From assembly GCA_036278735.1 (NCBI GenBank), contig DASUKM010000044.1:62001-126000 (forward strand): 64,000 bases of DNA, given 5' to 3'. The translations under genes were made by a program, and so were the position numbers. Positions within the stretch are counted from its first letter, which is position 1. Each line of letters starts with the position of its first letter. The notes under the pieces were generated by a model, which was given only the letters and a program-made list of their open reading frames with translations, was not told where the DNA came from and made no database searches. This document shows, piece after piece, positions 7,883-16,554 of the stretch. Origin of the DNA: DASUKM01 sp036278735. Its GTDB lineage: Bacteria > Acidobacteriota > Vicinamibacteria > Vicinamibacterales > 2-12-FULL-66-21.

Positions 7883-9562
7883 ATGTCCGACGCAGTGGCT
7901 GTTGTTCCGTCCGGCGCGCCGCCGCTCGAGCTGATCCCGCTTGGCGGCCTCGGCGAGTTCGGCATGAACATGATGGTCGTCGCCTGCGGCGACACCGCCA
8001 TCGTCGTCGACGCCGGCGTGATGTTCCCGGACCCGGAACTGCTCGGCGTGGATCTGATCATTCCCGATCTGCGGCAGTTGCAGCAGTACCGGATTCAGGC
8101 GCTCGTGCTCACGCACGGGCACGAGGATCACATCGGCGCGGTGCCGCACGTGCTGAACTACATCGACGGCCCGGTGTACGGGACCGCGCTGACGCTCGCG
8201 CTCGTCGAGCCGAAGCTCGAGGAGCACGGCGAGGCCGCGAAGCAGCGCCTGAAGGTGGTGCGCCCGCGCGATCGGGTGCAGGTCGGCAGCTTCACGATCG
8301 AGTTCCTGCGCGTGACGCACAGCATTCCGGATTGCGTCGCCGTCGCGATCCATACGCCCGCCGGCGTGGTGCTGCACACGGGGGACTTCAAGATCGACCA
8401 GACGCCGCTCGACGGCGAGTCTGTCGATTTCCACCGGCTGGCCGAACTCGGGGCGGCGGGCGTGCTGGTGCTGCTCGCCGACAGCACGAACATCGAGCGG
8501 AAGGGCTTCACCGGCTCGGAACGCGACGTCATCGACGCCTTCGAGGAGATCTTCACCAGCGCGGCCGGCAAGATCGTCGTGGCGGCCTTTGCCTCGAGCA
8601 TCTATCGCGTCCAGATCCTGTGCGACCTGGCGGCGCAGTTCGACCGCAAGGTGGCGCTGGTCGGCCGCGGCATGATCGAGAACGCCGCGACGGCGGAGCG
8701 GCTGGGCTATCTGCGGATCCCTGCCGGGGTGCAGATCCGCGATGCCGACGTCCGCAATCACCCCGCGCAGGACGTCGTCTGCATTTGCACCGGGTCCCAG
8801 GGGGAGCCGCCGGCGGCGCTCCCCCGCATCGCGATCGACGATCACCGTCACGTGAAGCTCGAACCCGACGACGTGGTGGTGTTCTCGGCGCGCGAGATTC
8901 CGGGCAACGAGAAGGCGATCGGCCGGGTGATGAACCACATCGCCCGGCGGGGGGCGGAGGTCGTGCACGACGGCATTCGTCACGTGCACGTCTCGGGGCA
9001 CGGCAGCGAGGAAGAGCTGAAGCTCATGCTGTCGCTGGTCAGGCCGCGCTACTTCGTGCCGATACACGGGGAGTACCGGCAGCTCGCCCGCCATGCGCGG
9101 GTGGCGGCGCGGGTGTCGCGGGGCACGCGGGTCGTGCTCGCCGAGAACGGCGACCTCGTGCGGATCGACGCCGAGGGGGCCCGGGTGGCGGGCCGGGTGC
9201 CCGCCGGACGGATTCTGATCGACGGCACGCGGAGCGGCGAGGTGGGCGACGAGGTGCTGCGGGATCGCCGTCATCTGGCCGGAGACGGGCTCGTCGTGCC
9301 CGTCGTGGCGATCAGCAGCCAGTCGGGCGCGCTCGAAGAGCGGCCCGACGTGATTACCCGGGGGTTCGTGCTGGACGCCCGAACCGAGGCGCTGCTCGGC
9401 GAAATTCCCGGCCTCGTGAGCGCGGCGATCGACGCGGCGCCCCTCGAGGAGCGAACCGATCAGGGGCTGATCAAGGAGAGGATCCGCGTGGATCTGCAGC
9501 GGTTCTTCCGCAAACGTTCCGGGCTCCGGCCGCTCGTGCTGCCGGTCGTGATGGAGATCTGA
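7883..9562 (+). CDS. rnj: Ribonuclease J
   Basis: 559 residues, the usual length of RNase J, a metallo-beta-lactamase-fold 5' exonuclease/endonuclease that matures rRNA and degrades mRNA. The zinc site HGHEDHIGA follows LTHG (about residues 75-82), and HTGDFKID and the beta-CASP motifs (ADSTN, FASSIYRVQ) are present, with the C-terminal HGEYRQLARHA His ligand. The C-terminal oligomerisation domain is complete. The gene sits behind a long structured leader and one base upstream of ftsK, so both are probably co-transcribed. Confidence 0.96.
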   Translation: MSDAVAVVPSGAPPLELIPLGGLGEFGMNMMVVACGDTAIVVDAGVMFPDPELLGVDLIIPDLRQLQQYRIQALVLTHGHEDHIGAVPHVLNYIDGPVYGTALTLALVEPKLEEHGEAAKQRLKVVRPRDRVQVGSFTIEFLRVTHSIPDCVAVAIHTPAGVVLHTGDFKIDQTPLDGESVDFHRLAELGAAGVLVLLADSTNIERKGFTGSERDVIDAFEEIFTSAAGKIVVAAFASSIYRVQILCDLAAQFDRKVALVGRGMIENAATAERLGYLRIPAGVQIRDADVRNHPAQDVVCICTGSQGEPPAALPRIAIDDHRHVKLEPDDVVVFSAREIPGNEKAIGRVMNHIARRGAEVVHDGIRHVHVSGHGSEEELKLMLSLVRPRYFVPIHGEYRQLARHARVAARVSRGTRVVLAENGDLVRIDAEGARVAGRVPAGRILIDGTRSGEVGDEVLRDRRHLAGDGLVVPVVAISSQSGALEERPDVITRGFVLDARTEALLGEIPGLVSAAIDAAPLEERTDQGLIKERIRVDLQRFFRKRSGLRPLVLPVVMEI

Positions 9563-9563
9563 C

Positions 9564-11972
9564 GTGGCGTCCTCCAGGCTCTCGCGGCGGCTGAGCGAAA
9601 TCATCGGCGTGGCGCTGTTTGCCGCGGCCGTGATGTGGCTGATCGCGCTCGCCAGCTACAGCGCGTCGGATCCGGTCTGGTTCTTCAACACGGGATCCGC
9701 CCTGCCGCCGGCGAACTTTGCCGGGCGGGTGGGCGCCTTCGTCGCCGAGCTCTCGTTCCAGCTCTTCGGCTACGCGGCCTATCTGATCCCGATGGTGCTC
9801 GTCGTGCTGGGCTGGCACTATTTCTGGTGCCGGCTCGTCGACGCGGGCTACACGAAAGTGGTCGGCGCGCTGCTGCTCTTCGGCTGCATTTCGTCGTTTC
9901 TGTCGCTGGCCTTCGGGACGCTGGATGCCGGCGGCAAGGAGTTCCGCGCCGGCGGCTACATGGGCGAGCGGCTCGCGGCGCTGCTCGCCTCCTATCTGAA
10001 CCGCACGGGATCGATCGTCCTGATCCTGACGCTGCTCTTCCTCGCGATCATCCTGTCGACGCAGTTCTCGTTCGGGCGGCTCTTTGCCGCGATCGGCGAC
10101 ATCGTGCGCGACCGGTGGATCGCGGCGCTCGCCTCGTACCGCGAGTGGCGCGCCGCGCGCCGGCGCGAGAAGCAGCGCCAGGAAGTCCTGCAGAAGCATC
10201 TCGCGCGGGAGCCCCGCGACGCGAAGGACGCCAGGCCGGCCGCCGGCACGGCGGCGGCCGAGCGGCCGGTGCGCGTCGAGGCGAGTGCGGAGGCGCGCCG
10301 CCAGACGCCGCTGACGCCGGCGGAGACCCCGAGGCCCGCCGAGCGGAAGGCGTCGAAGACGGCCGCGATGGTCAGCGCGGCCGCGGCGGCGCTCAAGGCG
10401 GCTTCGTCGAAGCCCACGCCGCCGGCCATCAGGCGTCCGGTTCCCACGCCTCCGGCCGCCAGCCTGCCCCTGTCGGACCCCGATCGCTCCCCCGCCGAGC
10501 GGAAGAAAGGGGCGTTCACGCTGCCGCCGATGGCGCTGCTCGACGCGCCGCGGAGCGAACGCAAGATCGACGAGCGCGAGCTGATGGAAGGCGCGCGCCT
10601 GCTCGAAGACAAGTGCCGGGAATTCTCCGTCGAGGGCACCGTCGTCCAGATTCATCCGGGCCCGGTCGTCACGACGTACGAACTGAAGCCCGACGCCGGC
10701 GTGAAGTACAGCAAGATCACCGGCCTCGCCGACGACCTGTGCCTCGCGATGCAGGCCGAGTCCGTCCTGATCGATCGGATTGCCGGCAAGTCCACGGTCG
10801 GGATTCAGATCCCGAACCCGAACCGCGAGCTCATCTCGCTGCGGGAGCTGCTCGAGTCGGATGCCTATCGCCGCTCGTCGTCCAAGCTGACGTTCGCGCT
10901 CGGCAAGACCATCCACGGCGAACCGTTCGTGGCCGACCTCGCCACCATGCCGCATCTGCTCATCGCCGGATCGACCGGCACGGGCAAGTCGGTCAGCGTG
11001 AACGCGATGCTCACCAGCATCCTGTTCCGCGCCACCCCCGACGACGTGCGGCTGATCATGATCGATCCGAAGCGCCTCGAGCTGGGGATGTACGAGGACA
11101 TTCCGCATCTGCTCACGCCCGTGGTCGTGGACCCGAAGCTGGCGGCGAACGCGCTGCGGTGGGCCGTCCGCGAGATGGAAGAGCGCTACAAGCGGCTGGC
11201 GGCCGTCGGCGTCCGCAACATCGATCAGTACAACCGCAACCTGCGCGCGATGCAGGCCGAGAGCAAGTCCCCCATCACCGACGACGAGGGCAACGAGGTC
11301 AAGACGCTGCCCTTCATCGTCGTGCTGATCGACGAGCTGGCGGACTTGATGATGGTGGCCAGCCACGAGGTCGAGGAGTCGATCGCGCGGCTGGCGCAGA
11401 TGGCGCGCGCGGTCGGGATTCATCTGATCCTCGCGACGCAGCGGCCGTCGGTCGACGTCATCACGGGGCTGATCAAGGCGAACCTGCCGGCGCGCATCTC
11501 GTTCCGCGTCTCGTCGAAGACCGATTCGCGCACGATTCTCGACGGCAACGGCGCCGAGCAGCTGCTGGGCAAGGGAGACATGCTGTACCTGCCGCCCGCC
11601 TCGTCGCGGTTCGTGCGGCTGCACGGCCCGTACATCTCCGAGCAGGAGAGCGCCCGGCTGGCCAGCTTTCTCCGGAAGCAGGGGCGCCCCACCTACGACA
11701 TCACCGTCACCGAGGACGACAAGGCGGGTCCCGAGGGGGTGGCGTTCGACAAGGACGAGTTGTACGACGAGGCGGCGCGGATCGTGGTGTCGACGGGACA
11801 GGCGTCGATCTCGTACCTGCAGCGGCGGCTGCGAATCGGGTTCAGCCGCGCGGCCCGGCTCGTGGACATGATGGAAGCCGACGGCCTCGTGTCGGCCGCC
11901 GCAGGCGGCAAGCCGCGCGAAGTGCTGGTCAAGAAGGACTATTTCGACGAAGTGGACGCGCAACTCCGATAG
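9564..11972 (+). CDS. ftsK: FtsK/SpoIIIE DNA translocase
   Basis: 802 residues. Four membrane helices lie in the first 190 residues, followed by an Ala/Pro/Arg-rich linker (about 210-320) and the AAA+ motor with Walker A GSTGTGKS (about 469) and Walker B VVLIDELADLM. The gamma winged helix (about 730-800, DELYDEAARIVV...SISYLQRRLRIGFSRAARLVD) reads KOPS-like sequences and contacts XerD. It pumps chromosome ends into daughter cells at the septum. The GTG start is separated from the RNase J stop by one base. The gene is followed after 10 nt by a cell-wall amidase, a sensible division cluster. Confidence 0.96.
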   Translation: MASSRLSRRLSEIIGVALFAAAVMWLIALASYSASDPVWFFNTGSALPPANFAGRVGAFVAELSFQLFGYAAYLIPMVLVVLGWHYFWCRLVDAGYTKVVGALLLFGCISSFLSLAFGTLDAGGKEFRAGGYMGERLAALLASYLNRTGSIVLILTLLFLAIILSTQFSFGRLFAAIGDIVRDRWIAALASYREWRAARRREKQRQEVLQKHLAREPRDAKDARPAAGTAAAERPVRVEASAEARRQTPLTPAETPRPAERKASKTAAMVSAAAAALKAASSKPTPPAIRRPVPTPPAASLPLSDPDRSPAERKKGAFTLPPMALLDAPRSERKIDERELMEGARLLEDKCREFSVEGTVVQIHPGPVVTTYELKPDAGVKYSKITGLADDLCLAMQAESVLIDRIAGKSTVGIQIPNPNRELISLRELLESDAYRRSSSKLTFALGKTIHGEPFVADLATMPHLLIAGSTGTGKSVSVNAMLTSILFRATPDDVRLIMIDPKRLELGMYEDIPHLLTPVVVDPKLAANALRWAVREMEERYKRLAAVGVRNIDQYNRNLRAMQAESKSPITDDEGNEVKTLPFIVVLIDELADLMMVASHEVEESIARLAQMARAVGIHLILATQRPSVDVITGLIKANLPARISFRVSSKTDSRTILDGNGAEQLLGKGDMLYLPPASSRFVRLHGPYISEQESARLASFLRKQGRPTYDITVTEDDKAGPEGVAFDKDELYDEAARIVVSTGQASISYLQRRLRIGFSRAARLVDMMEADGLVSAAAGGKPREVLVKKDYFDEVDAQLR

Positions 11973-11982
11973 GCGGACCGCG

Positions 11983-13755
11983 ATGAAACAGCGAATCTGT
12001 GTGGCTCTTCTCCTCGGAACGATCGCCTTCCCGGCCGCGGCGGTGTCGGCGGCGGGTACGAGCGCCGAGACGCTCTACACGCGCGCGCTGGCCCGCGAGC
12101 GCGTCGTGCGCGACGCCGCCAACAGTCCCTCGCGCGCGGCGATCCGTCGCGTGGTCGCGGCGTACGAGGCGATCGTGCGCCGGTACCCGACGAGCGGCTA
12201 CAGCGACAACGCGCTGTGGCAGGCGGCCAATCTGTCGCTGCTCGCCTACGATCAATTCGGCAACCAGGCGGATCGCGAGGCGGCGGCGCGGCTGCTGGAC
12301 TCGTTGAAGCGCGAGTATCCGACCAGTTCGCTGATCCGGCGGATCGACGCCGTGCTTGCGCAGGCCGACGAGGCCCGTGCGTCGGCCTCGCCGCCCACCG
12401 CGGTCGCGACCTCCTCCACCACGGCGCCGCCCGCGCCCACGGCGAGTACGGATGCCGCGGATTTGCCGGCGGACAGTCCATCGGTGCCGCTGCTCCGCGC
12501 GATTCATCGGACGGTGATGCCCGACGGCGTGCGCGTGACGCTCGATCTCGACAGCGAGGTCGCCTATCACCAGGAGAGTCTCGAACACCCGCGGCGCCTC
12601 TTCTTCGACTTGCGCGGCGTCCGGACGGTCCCGGCGCTTCAGGACGTCACCCTGAACTATGACGACAGCGCGGTGAAGGAAATCCGGCTCGGGCGTCACC
12701 CGAAAGACACCGTCAGAGTGGTGCTCGACACCGAAGGCACCGACGGCTACACGGTGTACTCGCTCTACAATCCCTATCGTCTGGTCGTCGATTTCCATCG
12801 GCCCACGGCCGCGCCATCCGGGGCCGCGGCCGCCCCGGCTCACACGGCGTCGATCGAGCCGGCGACGCGCCGCGACGCGTCGGTCACGGTGCCGGAGGCC
12901 GGCCCGGTCGAGGCTTCATCGGAGAAGAGTGCGGCCGGGAGCCGTCCGAACGCGCCGCTGCCGTCGAAGCCGTCGGCCCCCTCCGTGCTGCCGGCGCCGG
13001 CGGTCCCGAATGGCAACGGATCGTTTTCGCTGTCGCGCCAGCTCGGTCTGGGCGTGTCGCGCATCGTCATCGACCCTGGGCACGGCGGGCACGACCCCGG
13101 CGCGCAGGGGCACGGCCTCAACGAGGCGGACCTCACCCTCGATGTCGCGCTCCGGCTGCGGAAACTGCTCGAGAAGCAGCCGAATTTCGACGTGGTGATG
13201 ACGCGCGATACCGACGTGTTCATCCCGCTCGAGGAGCGCGCGGCCATCGCGAACCGCGACGGCGCCGATTTGTTCCTCTCGATTCATGCGAACGCGAGCC
13301 GCAATCCGAAGGCGCACGGCATCGAGACGTACTTCCTCAACTTCGCGACCAATCCCGATGCCGAGGCGGTCGCCGCGCGCGAAAACTCGGGGTCGGGCCA
13401 GTCGATGCACAGCCTGCCGGACATCGTGAAGGCGATCGCGCTGAACAACAAGATCGACGAGTCGCGCGACTTCGCGGACATCGTGCAGAAGTCGATGGTG
13501 CGCCGGCTGTCGACGCGGCGCCGCACCGTCCGGAATCTCGGGGTCAAGCAGGCGCCGTTCGTGGTGCTCATCGGCGCCGCGATGCCGAGCGTGCTCGCCG
13601 AGATTTCCTTCGTGACGGACCGGCAGGAGGCGCAACTCCTCGACACGGCGGCCTACCGGCAGCAGATCGCGCAGGCGCTGTGCGACGCCGTCGTCGCCTA
13701 CCAGCACACGCTGAAAAGCCGTCGGGTCGTGGCGGCCAAAGGGGCGGCATTCTAA
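11983..13755 (+). CDS. Periplasmic N-acetylmuramoyl-L-alanine amidase with AMIN domain
   Basis: 590 residues with a signal peptide (IAFPAAAVSAAG). A helical tetratricopeptide-like region (about 25-125, YEAIVRRYPTSGYSDNALWQ) is followed by a Ser/Thr/Pro linker, an AMIN domain (about 165-270) that targets the septal wall, another linker, and an Amidase_3 catalytic domain (about 355-580). Zinc ligands are His in IDPGHGGHDPG, Glu in LNEADLTLDV and His in SIHANAS. The catalytic Glu is in LAEISFVTD. It cleaves the stem peptide from MurNAc during daughter-cell separation, consistent with ftsK immediately upstream. Confidence 0.94.
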   Translation: MKQRICVALLLGTIAFPAAAVSAAGTSAETLYTRALARERVVRDAANSPSRAAIRRVVAAYEAIVRRYPTSGYSDNALWQAANLSLLAYDQFGNQADREAAARLLDSLKREYPTSSLIRRIDAVLAQADEARASASPPTAVATSSTTAPPAPTASTDAADLPADSPSVPLLRAIHRTVMPDGVRVTLDLDSEVAYHQESLEHPRRLFFDLRGVRTVPALQDVTLNYDDSAVKEIRLGRHPKDTVRVVLDTEGTDGYTVYSLYNPYRLVVDFHRPTAAPSGAAAAPAHTASIEPATRRDASVTVPEAGPVEASSEKSAAGSRPNAPLPSKPSAPSVLPAPAVPNGNGSFSLSRQLGLGVSRIVIDPGHGGHDPGAQGHGLNEADLTLDVALRLRKLLEKQPNFDVVMTRDTDVFIPLEERAAIANRDGADLFLSIHANASRNPKAHGIETYFLNFATNPDAEAVAARENSGSGQSMHSLPDIVKAIALNNKIDESRDFADIVQKSMVRRLSTRRRTVRNLGVKQAPFVVLIGAAMPSVLAEISFVTDRQEAQLLDTAAYRQQIAQALCDAVVAYQHTLKSRRVVAAKGAAF

Positions 13756-13774
13756 AGTAAAATTGAGGAGCATC

Positions 13775-14026
13775 ATGCTCCTTCAGGCGGCTCAGCCGAT
13801 CATCGTGCGTGTCGCGGACCAGCCCCAGCAGCTGGCTGCCACCTCGATGGTCGATCTGCTGCTGACGGCGCTCGGCCTCACGGGCGTGCTGTTGCTGGCG
13901 GCGGCGCTTCTCGGCGTGGCGCTTGGCGGGGCGCTGATTGGCATCAAGCTGCTGCGATCCCGCTACGGCCTCGAGCGGCCGTCCGACGCGGACCTGCTCC
14001 GCGTTACCCCCACGTCTTCCACGTAA
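13775..14026 (+). CDS. Small single-span membrane protein
   Basis: 83 residues with GAGGAG 4 nt before the ATG, the best Shine-Dalgarno in this part of the window, which supports a real gene. One long hydrophobic segment (LLLTALGLTGVLLLAAALLGVALGG) is followed by basic residues (IKLLRSRYGLERPSD), predicting N-out/C-in topology. The C-terminus overlaps the end of pepA by 23 nt, tail to tail. No family is recognised. Position after the amidase suggests it is the last gene of the ftsK operon. Confidence 0.65.
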   Translation: MLLQAAQPIIVRVADQPQQLAATSMVDLLLTALGLTGVLLLAAALLGVALGGALIGIKLLRSRYGLERPSDADLLRVTPTSST

Positions 14027-15524
14027 ACGGCAGTTCCGCCAGGGTGCGGACCGCGATCCCCGTCGCCCCTTTGGGCTGGTACGGACGGGCGTCTTCCGCC
14101 CACGCGGTGCCGGCAATATCGAGGTGCGCCCACGGCCGGCCGCCGGCGAATTCCTTCAGGAACATCGCCGCCGTGCACGCGCCGGCCGGCCGGCCGCCGG
14201 AATTCATCACGTCGGCGATCTCGCTGCGCAGCTGGTCCGCGTACTCGTCGTAGAGCGGCAGCGGCCAGCAGCGATCGCCGGCGGTCGCCGCGACCCCCTG
14301 AATGGTGTCGCGCCAGGCGTCGGGCTGGCCGAAGAGGCCCGAGGCGGCGCGCCCGAGCGCGATCATGCACGCGCCGGTCAGCGTCGCGACGTCGACGAGA
14401 TGCGTGGCGCCGATCTGCCGGGCGTACCAGAGGCCGTCACCGAGCACCAGCCGCCCCTCCGCGTCGGTGTTGATCACCTCCACGGTCTTGCCGCTGGCGC
14501 CGGTCAGGACGTCGCCCGGTTTCACCGCGCGCCCCCCCGGCATGTTCTCGGTGGTCGGGACGACGCCCACGACCTTGATCGGCGCCTTCAGCTGCGCGAT
14601 CGCGCGCATGGCGCAGATGACGGCGGCGCCCCCCGCCATGTCGTCCTTCATCCGCTCCATGCCGTCGGCCGGCTTGATCGAAATGCCACCCGTGTCGAAC
14701 GTGATGCCCTTCCCCACCAGGCCCAGGACGGGGGCGGCCGGCGCGCCCGCCGGCTCGTGACGCATGACAATCAGTCGCGGCGGCTCCGCGCTGCCGCGCG
14801 CGACGCCGAGCAGCAGGCCCATGCCGAGCTGTTCGATCGCGCGCTGATCGAGCACCTCCACCTGGACGCCGGCCTCTCCCGCAATCGACATCGCCCGATC
14901 CGCGAACACAGATGGGGTCAACACGTTCGACGGCTCGTTGCACAGCGCCCGCGCGAGATTGCACGCCTCTCCAAGAATCCGCCCGCGCTCGAACGCCCGT
15001 TCCACCTCGGCCGGCGGAGCCTGCGCCGCGACGACCACCTGCACCTCCTGCGGCGGCGGACCGATGCGCTCGCCGGTCTTGTACTGATCGGAGCTGAACG
15101 CGGCGAGCATCAGGCCTTCGGCGATGGCCTGGACGGCGGCCGGCACCGGCAGGAGTCCGCGGCACACGAAGGCGATCCGGGCGACGCGGCGCTGGCGGCC
15201 GGCCAGCGCCGCTGCGGTCGCGATCCGGCGCAGCCGCTCGAGATCGAACCCGGCCCGCGGGCCGGCGCCGATGAGGGCGACGCGCCCCGCGCGCCAGCCG
15301 GCGGCGCTCGACGGCGTCATGAACCACTCGTACGGGCAGCCACGGAATTCGCCGCGCACGGCGCGCGCAATTTCTCCGCCGGTGGCGGCATCGAGACCGT
15401 CCATGTCCACCGCGCCGAGGATGTCTTCGTCCTCGAACGCGAGGACGATGGCGAGGTCGGTGTCGACGCGCGCGAGCGCGTCCCGGGTCACACGGAGCGT
15501 CGGCGACGAGGCAACGGGCATCAC
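14004..15524 (-). CDS. pepA: Leucyl aminopeptidase (M17)
   Basis: 506 residues, normal for cytosolic M17 aminopeptidases, which are hexameric two-metal enzymes. The catalytic C-terminal domain has GKGITFDTGGISIKP (metal ligands Lys, Asp), the DDMAGGAAV segment and the signature NTDAEGRLVL. The N-terminal macro-like domain is divergent, as usual. The start may be GTG 15524, which lies 6 nt from a perfect TATAAT and would be leaderless, or ATG 15521. The DNA-binding role known for E. coli PepA cannot be judged here. Confidence 0.93.
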   Translation of the reverse strand: MMPVASSPTLRVTRDALARVDTDLAIVLAFEDEDILGAVDMDGLDAATGGEIARAVRGEFRGCPYEWFMTPSSAAGWRAGRVALIGAGPRAGFDLERLRRIATAAALAGRQRRVARIAFVCRGLLPVPAAVQAIAEGLMLAAFSSDQYKTGERIGPPPQEVQVVVAAQAPPAEVERAFERGRILGEACNLARALCNEPSNVLTPSVFADRAMSIAGEAGVQVEVLDQRAIEQLGMGLLLGVARGSAEPPRLIVMRHEPAGAPAAPVLGLVGKGITFDTGGISIKPADGMERMKDDMAGGAAVICAMRAIAQLKAPIKVVGVVPTTENMPGGRAVKPGDVLTGASGKTVEVINTDAEGRLVLGDGLWYARQIGATHLVDVATLTGACMIALGRAASGLFGQPDAWRDTIQGVAATAGDRCWPLPLYDEYADQLRSEIADVMNSGGRPAGACTAAMFLKEFAGGRPWAHLDIAGTAWAEDARPYQPKGATGIAVRTLAELPFTWKTWG

Positions 15525-15530
15525 CTCGGA

Positions 15531-15548
15531 ATTATAGTCTGCTAGAAT
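15531..15548. promoter_or_regulatory. Divergent promoter core between pepA and the PKD-like gene
   Basis: The sequence ATTATAGT (15531-15538) reads TATAAT on the minus strand, 6 nt from the pepA GTG, and TATAGT on the plus strand. A second plus-strand hexamer, TAGAAT, is at 15543-15548. One near-palindromic -10 could thus fire in both directions. The plus-strand gene has GGAGG (15565-15569) and uses a conventional leader, while pepA appears leaderless. Confidence 0.55.
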
Positions 15549-15574
15549 GGGTACGCGCCCTCCCGGAGGTCAGT

Positions 15575-16030
15575 ATGCTCCGATCCGTTGGTCCCCGCCT
15601 GCGATTCGTCGTTCCGGTTCTGTTGGCCTGCGCGGCGGTTCCGGCATTCGTGCTGGCCGCGAGCGGCGACAAGGATCGCCCCTCGATTTCGGTCAAGGCC
15701 TCGCCGATGATCGCCTTCTCGCCGGCGCGCATCGTCCTGACGGCGGATCTCAAGGGAGGCGCCAACGATTACGCCCAGTTCTACTGCTCGACCGTCGAGT
15801 GGGATTGGGGCGATGGCACCGTGTCGCAAGAGAGCAACGACTGCGACCCGTACCAGGCCGGCAAGAGCGAGATCAAACGCCATTACACCGTCGACCGCGT
15901 TTTCCAGACGTCGGGCAACTATCGCGTGGAGTTCCGGCTGAAGAGGAACGACAAGGTGATCGCGTCGGCCGGCACGCTCGTGAAAATTCAGCCGGGCGTG
16001 CACGAGATCGGCGGCGGCGGCGGCCGGTAG
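15575..16030 (+). CDS. Exported PKD-like domain protein
   Basis: 151 residues with a signal peptide (FVVPVLLACAAVPAFVLAA) and one Ig-like beta-sandwich. The segment YCSTVEWDWGDGTVSQESNDC is the PKD WDWGDG hallmark, and two Cys may form a disulphide. The domain ends with YRVEFRLKRNDKVIASAGTLVKIQP and a Gly-rich tail. PKD domains usually mediate protein or sugar contacts at the cell surface. The standalone form here gives no specific role. GGAGG lies 5 nt before the ATG. Confidence 0.8.
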   Translation: MLRSVGPRLRFVVPVLLACAAVPAFVLAASGDKDRPSISVKASPMIAFSPARIVLTADLKGGANDYAQFYCSTVEWDWGDGTVSQESNDCDPYQAGKSEIKRHYTVDRVFQTSGNYRVEFRLKRNDKVIASAGTLVKIQPGVHEIGGGGGR

Positions 16031-16035
16031 TCAGC

Positions 16036-16062
16036 CACGGATTTCACGGAAGACACGGAACA
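16036..16062. repeat. Short 9-bp period repeat
   Basis: Three units, CACGGATTT, CACGGAAGA and CACGGAACA, in the gap between two convergent genes. Decayed CACRGAT-type units of this kind are another intergenic simple repeat, with period 9 instead of 7. Confidence 0.5.
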
Positions 16063-16083
16063 GGCACGAGGGCCTGCCACAGA

Positions 16084-16554
16084 TCAGCCGTCGCCGGCCG
16101 GGTCCGCGTCGAGGCGAAACGCTGCGGTGGGCCCGGCGATGTCTTCGATCACCAGTCTCACCGGCGCGAACGCGCCATCTTTCCATCGGAACGCCTGCAC
16201 GTCCGGCCTGTCGCGCAGCGAGACGATGACGTACAGCAGCGAGGGGTCGTTCATCTCGGCCGCATCCGTCGCGGACGGCTGCGCCGGCGCGCCCGGGTGG
16301 GAGTGATAGGCGCCGCAGACGCGCAGGTGCCGCACACGCGCGCGCCGCAGCGCGTCGACGTGATCGCGCGGGTCGATCTGATAGCGCGTCGGGCTCCGCC
16401 GGACGTTGGCGGCGGGCACCGCTTCCACGATCCGGTCGCGCGTGCCGATGCACAACCCGCAGCACTCGTCGGGAAGCGACGCGCGCGCGTGCGCCACGAT
16501 GGCGTCGCGCACGTCGCGAGGCACGCGCACGACCGGCGCGGGCCCGGCGGTCAC
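16084..16554 (-). CDS. JAMM/MPN+ (M67 family) metallopeptidase
   Basis: 156 residues. The JAMM zinc signature is complete: Glu in DECCGLCIG, then HSHPGAPAQPSATD with two His, Ser and Asp. Bacterial M67 proteins of this type cleave C-terminal extensions from ubiquitin-like sulfur carriers or amino-acid conjugates. Neither a sulfur carrier nor an E1-like gene is nearby. The GTG start overlaps the thiolase stop (GTGA), so it is the third gene of the acetoacetate operon, which is an unexpected partnership. No signal peptide. Confidence 0.88.
   Translation of the reverse strand: MTAGPAPVVRVPRDVRDAIVAHARASLPDECCGLCIGTRDRIVEAVPAANVRRSPTRYQIDPRDHVDALRRARVRHLRVCGAYHSHPGAPAQPSATDAAEMNDPSLLYVIVSLRDRPDVQAFRWKDGAFAPVRLVIEDIAGPTAAFRLDADPAGDG

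Noticed and set aside
9471..11963. 830-residue open frame antisense to ftsK (and other long antisense frames over rnj, pgsA, trp genes and the M1/S55 genes)
   Set aside because: High GC content keeps opposite frames open. These have no domain signatures, and the sense genes are complete.
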